This document shows, piece by piece, positions 9,362 to 18,187 of a DNA stretch of 64,000 bases; position 1 is the stretch's first letter; each line of letters begins with the position of its first letter. The DNA comes from Streptomyces sp. NBC_01353 (lineage in GTDB: Bacteria > Actinomycetota > Actinomycetes > Streptomycetales > Streptomycetaceae). A program made the translations under genes and the position numbers. The notes under the pieces are model-generated. The model did no database searches, was not told where the DNA came from, and saw nothing but the letters and a program-made list of their open reading frames with translations. Location: contig NZ_CP108352.1 of the NCBI RefSeq assembly GCF_036237275.1, positions 1,488,001 to 1,552,000 on the forward strand, read 5' to 3'.

Positions 9362-9480
9362 GGCCCCGTCGACGTACTCGGCGCAGTAGCGGGGCTTGGA
9401 CATGGCCGCGCACTCCGCCCAGCCTTCGATTCTGTCGGAGGTGACGACGCGGACGATCAGGACGTCGCGGTCGCGCGACC
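9362..9480 (-). pseudogene. Fragment of an enolase-superfamily (MenC / MR-MLE) gene
   Basis: About 39 codons read as DRDVLIVRVVTSD, then EGWAECAAMSKP and AEYVDGA, which match the N-terminal capping region of o-succinylbenzoate synthase / N-acylamino acid racemase proteins. The surrounding frame loses similarity on both sides and the barrel domain with its Lys and metal ligands is absent. This is a gene relic inside the tRNA-flanked segment. Confidence 0.55.
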
Positions 9481-10165
9481 ACATCCACCGCCTCCGCGAA
9501 GCCCTCCACCGATTCCGCTCCCCCGCCCCGCCCGCCCCCAGGCCGTCCACCACCGCGCACACCGTGTGGTCCCCAACTGGTCCCCACGGAGGCGGGGCTG
9601 TTCCACCATCGGAAAGGCAGCGAGAAGGACGCCTCAGCCGAGGAGTGACCTCCCTCCACCCGTTGCGGTGGCGTGCGGAGAGCATCCTGCCGCCAGGCAG
9701 GAACATGGGTGAGGAGCGCACAGGCGGCCGAGGACCCCGCGCACGGTCTGTCTCGCCAGTCACACCGGGGTGTCCCTCGCGTAGCCCTCTCGCGCACCGT
9801 ACTCACGGCCGGAGTCGAGGAACGAACCACGCGGGCGACTTGTCGGTCTCCCCCGGCCGCGGCGACGACTCGGGCCGTGTCCACCTCTCGCTCGCTGGCC
9901 GCGGAAGAGGATGCACCGCCCTGCTCCGTGCCTGGAGGCCGGACGTCACCGCGTTCCTGCGCTGGACCGAACGCATTGTCCCGCGGCCGGGAGAGCGAGC
10001 ACCTCGACCTGGACGCCCTCGTCTCCCAGATCATGGATCAACGCCCATCCCCTGACCCGCAGCGGTGGGAACCTTGTGTCGTGGCCCTGATGCTCACCGT
10101 GAACGCCGGGAGCCCTGGCCGCGGGGAGGTGCTACAACTGGGGTTGTGAGCCCGTCTCGTCTCTC
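9481..10165. other. Gene-poor stretch, probably decayed
   Basis: Overlapping open frames exist on both strands, but all are Arg/Pro/Ser-rich and show no sustained protein-like composition. A short run on the plus strand close to 10000-10145 (SEHLDLDALVSQIMDQ, then VVALMLTVNAG) looks more protein-like and may be the tail of a broken gene. The promoter of the phosphatase gene at 10166 should lie at the right end. Confidence 0.4.
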
Positions 10166-12817
10166 GTGCCCGGCGTACCGGTGCGGTCGAACCTAGGCAG
10201 AAGATTCGGAAGCGTCGCCGGACAGGTCTTCGTCCTTCAGGTGGCGATCGTGGTGCTGCTCGCGGCCGGGGCCCTGCTGGCCCTGGTCCTGCAGTCGCGG
10301 TACGACATCGACCGTGAAGCGCGCAACCGGTCGGTTTCCGTGGCGCAGACCTTCGCGAACTCCCTGGGCCTGCAGGAAGCGCTGAGGTCGCCGGACCCGT
10401 CCGCCGTCCTGCAGCCCCTCTCCGAGAAGACGCGTAAGGCCGCAGGGCTGGACTTCATCGTGGTGATGGACACCGGCGGCATCCGCTACAGCCACCCCCA
10501 GCCCGACCGCATCGGCGAGCGGTTCGTCGGCACGATCGAGCCCTCGCTCGCGGGCCGGGTGCACACCGAGAGTGTGCAGGGGCCGCTGGGCAAGGAGATC
10601 CAGGCGATCGTGCCGGTCACCTCGCCCGAGGGCGAGGTCGTCGCTCTGGTCTCGGCTGGTCTGACGGTGGAGACCGTGACCGGCATCGCCGACCGCCAGC
10701 TTCCGGTCATCCTCCTGGCCCTCGCCATCAGTCTGGCTCTGGCCACCGTCGGCACGGCGCTGATCAGCCGAAGACTGCGCCGCCAGACCCACGGGCTCGG
10801 CACGCAGGAGATGACCCGCATGTACGAGCACCACGACGCAGTGCTCCACGCCGTCCGTGAAGGGGTGCTGATCACCGACGGCGAAGGACGACTACTCCTG
10901 GCGAACGACGAGGCCGGACGGCTGCTCGGGCTGCCGGACGACGCCGAAGGACGCCCCGTCGACGAAGTCGGCATGGATAGCCGAATGGCGGAACTGCTGC
11001 TGTCCGGCCGGGTGGCCACCGACGAGGTGCTGGAGGCCGGGGACCGGTTGCTCGTGGTCAATCAGCGGCCCACCCGCCCACGGGGCTCGGCGGTCACCAT
11101 CCGCGACTCCACCGAGATGCAGCTCTTGAGCAGCCGGGCGGAGACGGCCCGCAGGCGGCTCAAGCTGCTCTACGACGCCGGGGGTGACATCGGCACCACC
11201 CTCGACGTGGTGCGCACCGCGGAGGAGCTGGCCGACGTCGCCGTTCCCCAGTTCGCGGACTTCGTCACGGTCGACCTGGCCGACCCGGTACTGAAGGGCG
11301 ACGAGCCCGGCCCAGGCGCCGACATGCGGCGCACCGCGGTCAGCGGCATCCGCTCCGATCACCCGCTGTACCCGCTCGGCAGCCTGATCGAATTCCTGCC
11401 GTCCACGCCGCAGGCCCGCGGATACGGCACGGGCACACCCGAACTCGTGCCCGATCTCCATGACGCGCCGGGTTGGCACGCCCAGGACGCGCCGCGGGCA
11501 TCGGCGATCGTCGGCTACGGGATCCACTCGCTCATCGCGGCTCCGCTGAAGGCCAGGGGCGTCGTGCTCGGGGTGGTCAACTTCTGGCGGTCGCAGAAGC
11601 CGGAACCGTTCGACGAGGACGACCTGTCCCTGGCCGAGGAGCTTGTCGGGCGCGCCGCGGTCACCATGGACAACGCCCGCCGCTACACCCGCGAACACAA
11701 TCTCGCCGTGACGCTCCAGCGCAGCCTGCTGCCGCGGGATCTGCCCGAGCAGAGCGCCGTGGACGTCGCGCACTTCTACCAGCCCGCCCAGTCCGGAGTG
11801 GGCGGGGACTGGTTCGACGTGATCCCGCTGCCGGGCAGCCGCGTCGGGCTCGTCGTCGGAGACGTCGTCGGGCACGGCCTGCACGCCGCGGCCACCATGG
11901 GGCGGCTGCGCACGGCCGTGCACAACTTCTCCTCCTTGGACCTGCCGCCCGACGAACTTCTCGCCCGTCTCGACAACCTCGTCCAGCGCATGGACCAGGA
12001 AGGCGACAGCGCTGCCTCGGACGGCGGCGTCCTGGGCGCGACCTGCCTGTACGCCGTCTACGACCCGGTCTCCCAGAACTGCATCATGGCGCGGGCAGGA
12101 CACATGCCACCGCTTGTGGTCGCCCCGGACGGCACGACGACGATCTCGGAACTGCCGGCCGGCCCCCCGCTGGGGCTGGGGGGCATGCCGTTCGAGACCA
12201 TGGAACTGCGTCTGGCGGAAGGCAGTCAGCTCGTCCTGTACACCGACGGCCTGGTCGAGGAGCGGAGCCGGGACATTTCAGAGGGTGTGGAAAGGCTGCG
12301 CACGGCGCTGAGCCACCCCGACCGAGACCCGCACGCCAGCCGCCGCGCCGTACTCGACGCCCTGCTCCCCAGCCGGCCGTCCGACGACATCGCTCTGCTC
12401 ATCGCCCGGACACGGACTCTGGGCCCCGGCCGGGTCGCAGAGTGGGGCGTACCGTTCGACCCGAGCGAGGTCGGCACCATGCGCAGCCTCGCGGCCGACC
12501 AACTCGAGGAGTGGGGCCTGCAGGAACTCGCCTTCACCACGGAACTCATCCTCAGCGAGCTCATCACCAACGCCATACGGTACGGCGCCGCGCCAGTTCG
12601 CGTTCGTCTGTTGCGCGATCGCACTCTGACCTGCGAGGTGTGGGACGGCAGCAGTACCGCCCCGCACCTGCGGTACGCCGCCACCATGGACGAGGGAGGC
12701 CGCGGACTGTTCCTGGTGGCGCAGCTCAGCGAGCACTGGGGCACCCGGTACACACCGGAAGGCAAGGTCATCTGGGCCGAACAGGTCCTGCCCGCCGCTG
12801 GGAGTGCCCTCTCCTAG
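10166..12817 (+). CDS. Membrane-anchored SpoIIE-type PP2C phosphatase with Cache, PAS, GAF and HATPase domains
   Basis: An 883-residue multi-domain signalling protein. Order: TM helix (about 20-42), extracytoplasmic single-Cache/DcuS-like sensor (about 45-175), second TM (about 178-200), PAS (about 215-320), GAF (about 335-510), PP2C/SpoIIE phosphatase (about 525-745) and a C-terminal HATPase of the anti-sigma-factor kinase type (about 760-880). The phosphatase core GGDWFDVIPLPGSRVGLVVGDVVGHG has the metal-binding Asp residues. The HATPase N-box reads ELILSELITNAIRYG. Such proteins link a sensed small molecule to partner switching with anti-anti-sigma factors; none is encoded nearby. The start is a GTG; another GTG lies five codons later. 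It is the one large intact gene besides DUF4246 within the tRNA-flanked segment. Confidence 0.92.
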   Translation: MPGVPVRSNLGRRFGSVAGQVFVLQVAIVVLLAAGALLALVLQSRYDIDREARNRSVSVAQTFANSLGLQEALRSPDPSAVLQPLSEKTRKAAGLDFIVVMDTGGIRYSHPQPDRIGERFVGTIEPSLAGRVHTESVQGPLGKEIQAIVPVTSPEGEVVALVSAGLTVETVTGIADRQLPVILLALAISLALATVGTALISRRLRRQTHGLGTQEMTRMYEHHDAVLHAVREGVLITDGEGRLLLANDEAGRLLGLPDDAEGRPVDEVGMDSRMAELLLSGRVATDEVLEAGDRLLVVNQRPTRPRGSAVTIRDSTEMQLLSSRAETARRRLKLLYDAGGDIGTTLDVVRTAEELADVAVPQFADFVTVDLADPVLKGDEPGPGADMRRTAVSGIRSDHPLYPLGSLIEFLPSTPQARGYGTGTPELVPDLHDAPGWHAQDAPRASAIVGYGIHSLIAAPLKARGVVLGVVNFWRSQKPEPFDEDDLSLAEELVGRAAVTMDNARRYTREHNLAVTLQRSLLPRDLPEQSAVDVAHFYQPAQSGVGGDWFDVIPLPGSRVGLVVGDVVGHGLHAAATMGRLRTAVHNFSSLDLPPDELLARLDNLVQRMDQEGDSAASDGGVLGATCLYAVYDPVSQNCIMARAGHMPPLVVAPDGTTTISELPAGPPLGLGGMPFETMELRLAEGSQLVLYTDGLVEERSRDISEGVERLRTALSHPDRDPHASRRAVLDALLPSRPSDDIALLIARTRTLGPGRVAEWGVPFDPSEVGTMRSLAADQLEEWGLQELAFTTELILSELITNAIRYGAAPVRVRLLRDRTLTCEVWDGSSTAPHLRYAATMDEGGRGLFLVAQLSEHWGTRYTPEGKVIWAEQVLPAAGSALS

Positions 12818-12848
12818 AGTGCAGTTCCTCTGCTGACCGCCGTCGCCC

Positions 12849-13102
12849 TCAGGGGGCGGCCGCGCGAGCGTCTGGGCGGCGGCCAGGGCGTGCGATGGAT
12901 CGGACTGGGGCGAGGAGGTCCTGGTGGCGGCCGTCGGCGGTGACCCGCCCGTCGGACAGGACGACGATCGGGTCGGCGTGCTGAACGGTGGAGCGCGGTG
13001 GGCGTTGACCAGGATGGCGCATTTCCGACCGATGTCCTTGAGAGCGGCGGTGAGCGCGGCCTCGTTGGCGCCGTCCAGGTGGGAGGTGGGCGCACGCAGG
13101 GC
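12849..13102 (-). pseudogene. 3' fragment of an ABC transporter ATPase gene, frameshifted
   Basis: Reading the minus strand, one frame gives TSHLDGANEAALTAAL followed by ILVNAHR, matching the D-loop and H-loop of an ABC exporter ATPase. After about 12995 the similarity continues in another frame (TVQHADPIVVLSDGRVTADG, then a tail ending RAAAP and a stop at 12849). Walker A and the signature motif are missing. This is a truncated relic with at least one frameshift. Confidence 0.7.
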
Positions 13103-13138
13103 AGACGAGACCTCACCCCCCGCGCCGGCGGCCTCAGC

Positions 13139-13340
13139 CGGCTCGAACGATCCGTCGCGGTCGCGGGGCACGGATATCTCCAACCGAACCGACATCCGTC
13201 GACACGGTCTTCCCCCAAGTGCCGTTGCGGGAGTTGCCCCCGTTCTTCCCGGCCGGGTAGCGCTTGTGCCGGCCGAGGCGGTCGGTGATCTTCCCCTCCA
13301 GGGCGGCCAGCCGCTTCGTCAGCTGCTGCAACAGCCCGCC
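13139..13340 (-). pseudogene. N-terminal fragment of an IS256-family transposase, frameshifted
   Basis: The minus strand encodes ALEGKITDRLGRHK..., then GGNSRNGTWGKTVSTDVG, and after a frameshift near 13190 EISVPRDRDGSFEP. These are the conserved N-terminal blocks of IS256/Mutator-type transposases (usual form: NSRNGT..KTV.TE.G and PRDRDGSFEP). The DDE catalytic domain is absent; the sequence passes directly into the ABC ATPase relic. It is a mobile-element remnant beside the tRNA gene. Confidence 0.75.
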
Positions 13341-13351
13341 CCCAAGGAACA

Positions 13352-13483
<132 letters not shown>

Positions 13484-13576
13484 GTGCCCGTCTGACCTGG
13501 GGTTTCCCCCGGCCGAACGCGCATGAGAACAATACCGCACTTCCCCGGGTGGTCACGAACCGCTTTGTGCGCTTGA

Positions 13577-13594
13577 CCTCGACCTCGCTTGAGG
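13577..13594 (+). promoter_or_regulatory. MerR/SoxR-like operator candidate
   Basis: The 18-nt sequence CCTCGACCTCGCTTGAGG has the ends and the right half (CTTGAGG) of a SoxR box and overlaps a -35-like TTGACC, as MerR-family sites do. It sits 8 nt before the GTG start of the transketolase gene. No clear -10 is visible at the expected distance and no MerR regulator is encoded here, so this is tentative. Confidence 0.3.
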
Positions 13595-13601
13595 TTGCAC
13601 G

Positions 13602-14297
13602 GTGAGGGGCATGACGATCACCGACATCGACCGGCTGCACGCCCTCATGGCGCTGATGACCGGCGACGAGAAGCACTCCCCCGCCGCCACCTCCACCCTC
13701 GACGCCCTCTGGGTGCTGTACGACCGGGTGCTCCGGGTGTCCCCCGAGACCGTCGCGGATCCGGGACGCGACCGGTTCCTGCTGTCGAAGGGGCACGGGC
13801 CCATGGCGTACTACGCCGTCCTCGCCGCCAAGGGCTTCTTCCCCGAGGAGCTGCTCACCGGCTTCGGTTCGTACGACTCGCCGCTCGGGCACCACCCCGA
13901 CCGGACGCTCGTGCCCGGCGCCGAGATCGGCAGCGGGTCCCTGGGGCACGGGCTGCCAATCGCCGTCGGGAGCGCGCTCGGGCTGCGCGCACAAGGGCTC
14001 GCCGAGCCTCGGGTGTGGGTGCTCATCGGAGACGCCGAGCTCGACGAGGGCAGCAACCACGAGGCCATCGCCTACGCGGGGCCCGCCGGTCTCGAGCAGT
14101 TGCACACGCTCGTCATCGACAACAGCTCCGCGACCTACGGCTGGCCCGGTGGGATCGCCTCGCGCTTCGAGGCCGCCGGGTGGTCCGCCGAGACCGTCGC
14201 CGGACGTGATCACGAGGCGCTGTACGCCGCCTTCACCGCCCCGCACCCGGGCCGCCCGCGCGCGGTCGTCGCCCGTGTCGAGCCCAAGAACGCCTGA
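13602..14297 (+). CDS. Transketolase, N-terminal (ThDP-binding) subunit
   Basis: The 231-residue first half of a split transketolase. It carries the ThDP-binding block: GHGPMAYYAVLAAKGFF, GSGSLGHGLPIAVGSALG and the GDAELDEGSNHEA motif (the usual GDGE..EG) with the Mg-binding run IDNSSATYGW. The second subunit follows 19 nt downstream with its own AAGGAG. GTG 13602 has GAGG seven nt upstream; ATG 13611 is an alternative start. Split transketolases of this type often act on unusual sugars or in secondary metabolism rather than the central pentose phosphate pathway; nothing nearby fixes the substrate. Confidence 0.9.
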   Translation: MRGMTITDIDRLHALMALMTGDEKHSPAATSTLDALWVLYDRVLRVSPETVADPGRDRFLLSKGHGPMAYYAVLAAKGFFPEELLTGFGSYDSPLGHHPDRTLVPGAEIGSGSLGHGLPIAVGSALGLRAQGLAEPRVWVLIGDAELDEGSNHEAIAYAGPAGLEQLHTLVIDNSSATYGWPGGIASRFEAAGWSAETVAGRDHEALYAAFTAPHPGRPRAVVARVEPKNA

Positions 14298-14316
14298 CCC
14301 CTTCAAGGAGACCCCC

Positions 14317-15210
14317 ATGGACACCATGCGAGACCGCTTCATCTCGACCACCGGGCGCCTGCTCGACGAGGACCCCCGCCTTGCGCTCGTCCTCGCCGAG
14401 ATCAGCCGGGACGGATTCCAGCATGCCGAGCGGCGCCACCCGGACCGGGTGATCAATGTCGGCATCCGGGAGCAGCTGCTGATCGGCGCGGGCAGCGGGC
14501 TCGCGCTGACCGGGATGCGCCCGATCATGCACACCTTCGCGAGCTTCCTGGTCGAGCGCCCCTTCGAGCAGCTGAAGCTGGACTTCGGGCATCAGGGGGT
14601 GAGCGGGGTCCTGGTCAGCGCCGGAGCGTCGTACGACTGGCCGGCGGGCGGCTTCACCCACATGTCGCCCGGCGACGTGGCGCTGCTCGACACCCTCGAC
14701 GGCTGGACGGTCCACGTCCCCGGCCACCCAGACGAGGCGGAGGCGCTGCTACGACAGGCCGCCGCGGGCGACGATCTCGTCTACGTCCGGCTCTCGCTCC
14801 AGTCCAACGCCTCCCCGCGCCCCGTCTCCCCCGGCTTCACCACCCTCCGCGAAGGGCGCGGCGGGGTCGTCCTCGCGGTCGGGCCCATGCTGGACAACGT
14901 CCTCGCCGCCACCGAGGGCCTCGACGTGACCGTCCTCTACGCCGCCACGATCCGCCCCTTCGACGGCGAGGCCCTGCGCCGGGCTGCCGACGGCGCCCGC
15001 CCGGACGTCGTCCTGGTCGAGCCCTACCTCGCCGGCACGTCGACGGCGGCGGCCAACGACGCCCTCGCCGCGCTCCCCCACCGCGTCCTCGGCCTCGGGG
15101 TCTCACGGCGGGAGCTGCGCACGTACGGCAGCATCGACGAGCACCTGGCCGGCCAGGGCCTCGACCCGGCCGGGCTGCGCGGCCGCATCACGTCCTTCCT
15201 CGGCGGATGA
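14317..15210 (+). CDS. Transketolase, C-terminal (pyrimidine-binding) subunit
   Basis: The 297-residue partner of the preceding gene. It has the PP-domain motif RVINVGIREQLLIGAGSGLA with the Glu that activates the ThDP aminopyrimidine ring, a loop resembling transketolase (SAGASYDWPAGGFTHMS), and a C-terminal transketolase-C domain ending around RITSFLGG. AAGGAG lies 6 nt before the ATG. The two subunits together equal a shortened transketolase. The stop codon is also the first base triplet of a degenerate tandem repeat that fills the downstream gap. Confidence 0.9.
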   Translation: MDTMRDRFISTTGRLLDEDPRLALVLAEISRDGFQHAERRHPDRVINVGIREQLLIGAGSGLALTGMRPIMHTFASFLVERPFEQLKLDFGHQGVSGVLVSAGASYDWPAGGFTHMSPGDVALLDTLDGWTVHVPGHPDEAEALLRQAAAGDDLVYVRLSLQSNASPRPVSPGFTTLREGRGGVVLAVGPMLDNVLAATEGLDVTVLYAATIRPFDGEALRRAADGARPDVVLVEPYLAGTSTAAANDALAALPHRVLGLGVSRRELRTYGSIDEHLAGQGLDPAGLRGRITSFLGG

Positions 15211-15390
15211 GTCCCAAGGCCCGCGCGCCGCGTATCGGTGTGAGCCCCCAGCGGCCGCGCGCCGCGTATCGACGGATGAGCCCCCAGCGCCCGCGACCCG
15301 TTGCGCCGACAGATGGAGCCCAGAGCCCGGCATCGCTTGCCGGCCGGTGACCCCAGAGCCCGGCATCGCTTGCCTGCGGGTGACCCCCCT
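15208..15390 (+). repeat. Degenerate tandem repeat, about five units of 33-37 nt
   Basis: Units begin at 15208, 15241, 15277, 15314 and 15348, each opening with TGAG, TGGAG or TGAC followed by CCC and a run like CAGAGCCCGGCATCGC or CAGCGGCCGCGCGCCGC. The last two units are nearly identical; the earlier three are diverged. The first unit begins exactly at the TGA stop of the transketolase gene. It makes no coherent protein on either strand. Confidence 0.7.
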
Positions 15391-15421
15391 GGCACCGCAC
15401 CTCCACCACGCGCCGCTCCGC

Positions 15422-15793
15422 TCAGCTCTCCTCCGGCGGTGCCCCCACCTCCGGGTGCTGCTCCAGGAGTCTGCGCGGAGCCGCCTGGCGCCAGGAGTCG
15501 GCGAGGATCGCGTGCAGCTCCTCCTCGTCGTCAAGGGCGCCGATCCGGACACGTACCCAGGCGTAGCCGTCGTCGTGGCCCTCCCGGATGAAGAACTTGG
15601 CGGGCTCGGACGCGATGAGTTCCTCGCGCTCCTCCTTGGGGCATTTCACGCCTATCACCCGGTCGTCGTCGTCCAGCGAGGCGAAGATCTTGCCGCCCGG
15701 TCCCGCGCGGAAGGTGGGCATGCCCCAGGCGAGCTTCTCGACCGCCCCGGGCAGCGAGAGCGCGATTCTGCGTACGTCGTCGGCAGTGGCCAT
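15422..15793 (-). CDS. MmcQ/YjbR-like protein
   Basis: A 123-residue single-domain protein of the YjbR/MmcQ fold (CyaY-like, double wing). Typical features are the start (DVRRIALSLPGAVE), the FRAGPGGKIFASL strand pair, VIGVKCPKEEREELI and YAWVRVRIGALDDEEELHAILADSWR near the end. The biochemical function of the family is not established. It is transcribed toward the tandem repeat and divergently from the acyl-CoA dehydrogenase. Confidence 0.88.
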   Translation of the reverse strand: MATADDVRRIALSLPGAVEKLAWGMPTFRAGPGGKIFASLDDDDRVIGVKCPKEEREELIASEPAKFFIREGHDDGYAWVRVRIGALDDEEELHAILADSWRQAAPRRLLEQHPEVGAPPEES

Positions 15794-16331
15794 GCGTCGA
15801 CCGTACGACCCACCACGGACACCGACCTCCCTCTCGGCATTCCCCTGGGGCGCACGCGCCGGAGCGCGCGCTGGTCACTCCTCGTAACGCGCTCCCATGC
15901 CTCCGCGCGCACCCGCACGACCGGATGCCGTCCCCCGGCCCACGGGTTCGAGCACGCCCGCCCCGAGGTTCCGCTTCCTGCCGGGCTCGACGATTCTTCC
16001 GGCATTCCGCCCCTGTGGTGAAGAGGTGGCGTATGGGGCGACCAGACACCCCTCGATGCCATATGCCCACCGATTGTTTGCCTTTGGCATGTGGCAGAAA
16101 GATGCCCACGGTGAATGCCCTGGAGACCTGCCCGAACAGGCCAAGTCCGCACGAAACACAGACAGATTCAATCGTCAACCACTCGGGTTTCAGACAAATT
16201 CCGTGGCGATATTGATCCGCCCCAGAAAGATCAACACCATGGAGTGTCGGCCTGTTCGGGACGGGGCCACTGCCGATGCACCACCTGCTCGAACAACCGA
16301 GCGAGCAGGCGTTTCGCAGGGGAGGACTCGT
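15794..16331. other. Divergent intergenic region, promoters for YjbR and acyl-CoA dehydrogenase genes
   Basis: About 540 nt with no convincing gene. From about 16050 to 16240 the base composition falls well below the surrounding GC. The stretch contains A/T runs and short inverted words such as GTTTGCCTTTGGCATGTGGC, consistent with a promoter for the plus-strand gene at 16332. No operator could be assigned. Confidence 0.4.
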
Positions 16332-17531
16332 ATGGACAGCTACTTCAGCCGTCGACTTCATCATCAGCTCAGGGAAACGGTCCGGGACTTCGCGGAGAGT
16401 GAGGTCCGGCCTCGAATTGCCGAGATGGAAGCCTCCCGGTCGGTGCACCACGAATTGTCCCGGCTGATCTGCGAGCAGGGCTGGCTGGGCGCCACAATCG
16501 GCCAGGAGTACGGCGGAATGGGCGCCGGCCACCTGGCCAAAACCATCATCATCGAGGAGCTCTCCCGGGTCAGCGGCGCGATGGGCGCCATGGTTCAGGC
16601 CTCCCAGCTGGGCACCGCGAAGATCCTCCACTTCGGCAGTGACGACCAGCGCAAGACCTGGCTCCCGGCCATCGCCGCGGGTGAGTGCCTGCCGACCATC
16701 GCGGTCACCGAACCCGACTCGGGCGGGCATGTCCTCGGCATGACCGCGAGCGCGGTCCGCGACGGCGACGACTACATCCTCAACGGCAGCAAGGTCTTCG
16801 TCGGGAACAGCCACGTCGGCGATCTGCACGGGGTGGTCGTCCGAACCGGCCCCGGGTCGAGGGGGCTCACGGCCTTCCTCGTCGAGTCCGACCGCCCGGG
16901 CTTCCGGCTCGGCCCCCAGCAACCGGCCATGGGGCTGCACGGCTTCAGCTTCGGTGAGCTCATCTTCGAGAACTGCCGGGTCCCGGCGTCCGGCAGGCTC
17001 GGCGACGAGGGCGACGGCCTCTCCGTCGCGTACTCGTCGAGCGTGCTGTACGGCCGGGCCAACCTCACGGCTGTCTCCCTCGGCATCCACCAGGCGATCC
17101 TTGAGGAGACCACCCGGTTCTGCGCGGAGCGCATCCGCTACGGCAAGCCCCTGCACCATCTGCCCACGGTCAAGCTGAAGCTGGGCCAGATGCAGTCCCG
17201 GCTGATGACGGCCCGGCTCTCCGCGTACCACGCGGTGCATCTGCTCGATCAAGGACTGTCCTGCGACGCCGAGTTGATGAACGCGAAGCTGGTCAACGTG
17301 GAGTCGGCGATCGACTCCGGCCGCGACGCGATGGAGATCCACGCAGCCGCCGGTCTCTTCACGGACCGGCCGATCGAGCGCTACCTCCGCGACGCCCACC
17401 ACATCTTCGCCCCCGCGGGCACCTCCGACATCCAGCTCCTGCGGCTGGCCGAGGTCGCACTCGGCCAGGACAAGGGCAGTTGGTCCGAGCGGCTCTCGGA
17501 CCTGGTCAAGCTGGAATCCGTACACGCCTGA
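16332..17531 (+). CDS. Acyl-CoA dehydrogenase family protein
   Basis: A 399-residue FAD flavoenzyme. ATG 16332 is preceded by GGGGAGGA. Family motifs in order: GATIGQEYGGMGAG near residue 55, TIAVTEPDSGGH (substrate/FAD loop), GSKVFVGNSHVGD, and the C-terminal helical domain with RIRYGKPLHHLPTVKLKLGQM and IHAAAGLFTDRPIERYLRDA plus the terminal GTSDIQLLRLAEVALGQ. The usual catalytic-base position in the short-chain type cannot be confirmed by eye. Members with this degree of divergence often work on carrier-protein-bound or specialised substrates. It stands alone, with a hairpin terminator shared with the convergent GAF gene. Confidence 0.88.
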   Translation: MDSYFSRRLHHQLRETVRDFAESEVRPRIAEMEASRSVHHELSRLICEQGWLGATIGQEYGGMGAGHLAKTIIIEELSRVSGAMGAMVQASQLGTAKILHFGSDDQRKTWLPAIAAGECLPTIAVTEPDSGGHVLGMTASAVRDGDDYILNGSKVFVGNSHVGDLHGVVVRTGPGSRGLTAFLVESDRPGFRLGPQQPAMGLHGFSFGELIFENCRVPASGRLGDEGDGLSVAYSSSVLYGRANLTAVSLGIHQAILEETTRFCAERIRYGKPLHHLPTVKLKLGQMQSRLMTARLSAYHAVHLLDQGLSCDAELMNAKLVNVESAIDSGRDAMEIHAAAGLFTDRPIERYLRDAHHIFAPAGTSDIQLLRLAEVALGQDKGSWSERLSDLVKLESVHA

Positions 17532-17550
17532 CCGCGTACGCGCAGAAGTA

Positions 17551-17581
17551 CGCCCCGGCACGGCGAAGCCGTCCCGGGGCG
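17551..17581. terminator. Bidirectional terminator
   Basis: A 14-bp stem with one mismatch (CGCCCCGGCACGGC and near-complement) and a GAA loop lies between the convergent acyl-CoA dehydrogenase and GAF genes. Confidence 0.75.
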
Positions 17582-17617
17582 CACCCATGTGTCCTGCACG
17601 GACGGGTCAGGGACGGG

Positions 17618-18187
17618 TCAGATCAGCCCTTCCTCGCGACGGTGGATCTGCTCCACCAGCTCCGCCGCCAGCGTCTTGATCGTCTCCAGACCCGCCCGGC
17701 CCCACGGTCGTACGTCGGTGTCGACGACGCAGATCGTGCCCAGCGCGATGCCCGTACGGTCGATCAGCGGCGCGCCCATGTAGGAACGGATGCCGATCTC
17801 GTCCACCACCGGGTTCCCCGCGAACCGCGGGTAGTCGCAGACGTCCTCCAGGACGAGCGCCTTGCGGCGCACCACGACGTGCGGGCAGTAGCCGTGGTCA
17901 CGGGCCATGTACCTGCCGACGTCGCCGCCGGCCGCCGCCGCGCCCAGGTCGCTGCCGGAGTGGGTGCCGGCCGGAGTGTGCAGCCCGGCGAAGAACTGCC
18001 GGTTCTCGTCGATGAAGTTGACCATCGAGTACGGGGCACCGGTCACTTCCGCGAGCCGGTGGGCGAACTCGTCGAACGCGGGCTCCGGCCGCTCCCCCAG
18101 GCCCAGTTCGCGCAGTCGCCGCACTCGTGCGGGCGCCTCCCGGTCGACGGGGGTCAGCAGCAGATGACCGGTCGGGTCGTAGGTCAT
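17618..18187 (-). CDS. GAF domain protein, fifth gene of a conservon
   Basis: A 189-residue protein that is nearly all GAF domain (APYSMVNFIDENRQFFAG through IRSYMGAPLIDRTGIALGTICVVD). The sequence YCPHVVVRRKALVLEDV includes a Cys and His in the sensing pocket. Such proteins can bind nucleotides, haem or other small ligands. Its ATG overlaps the stop of the Ras-like GTPase gene (ATGA), so it belongs to the cvnA-B-C-D operon. Conservons often end in a P450 gene; here the slot is taken by a GAF protein, which may supply a sensory input to the GTPase system. That link is inferred from coupling only. Confidence 0.88.
   Translation of the reverse strand: MTYDPTGHLLLTPVDREAPARVRRLRELGLGERPEPAFDEFAHRLAEVTGAPYSMVNFIDENRQFFAGLHTPAGTHSGSDLGAAAAGGDVGRYMARDHGYCPHVVVRRKALVLEDVCDYPRFAGNPVVDEIGIRSYMGAPLIDRTGIALGTICVVDTDVRPWGRAGLETIKTLAAELVEQIHRREEGLI

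Noticed and set aside
9252-10034. Overlapping frames on both strands in the gene-poor island part
   Set aside because: Arg/Pro/Ser-rich throughout with only one short relic that resembles a known family.
12278-13195. 305-residue minus-strand protein
   Set aside because: An artificial join of the transposase and ABC relic frames with the shadow of the phosphatase gene.
15024-15395. Minus-strand peptide with repeats AGKRCRALGS
   Set aside because: It is the translation of the DNA tandem array; no start signal and no conserved repeats at the protein level.
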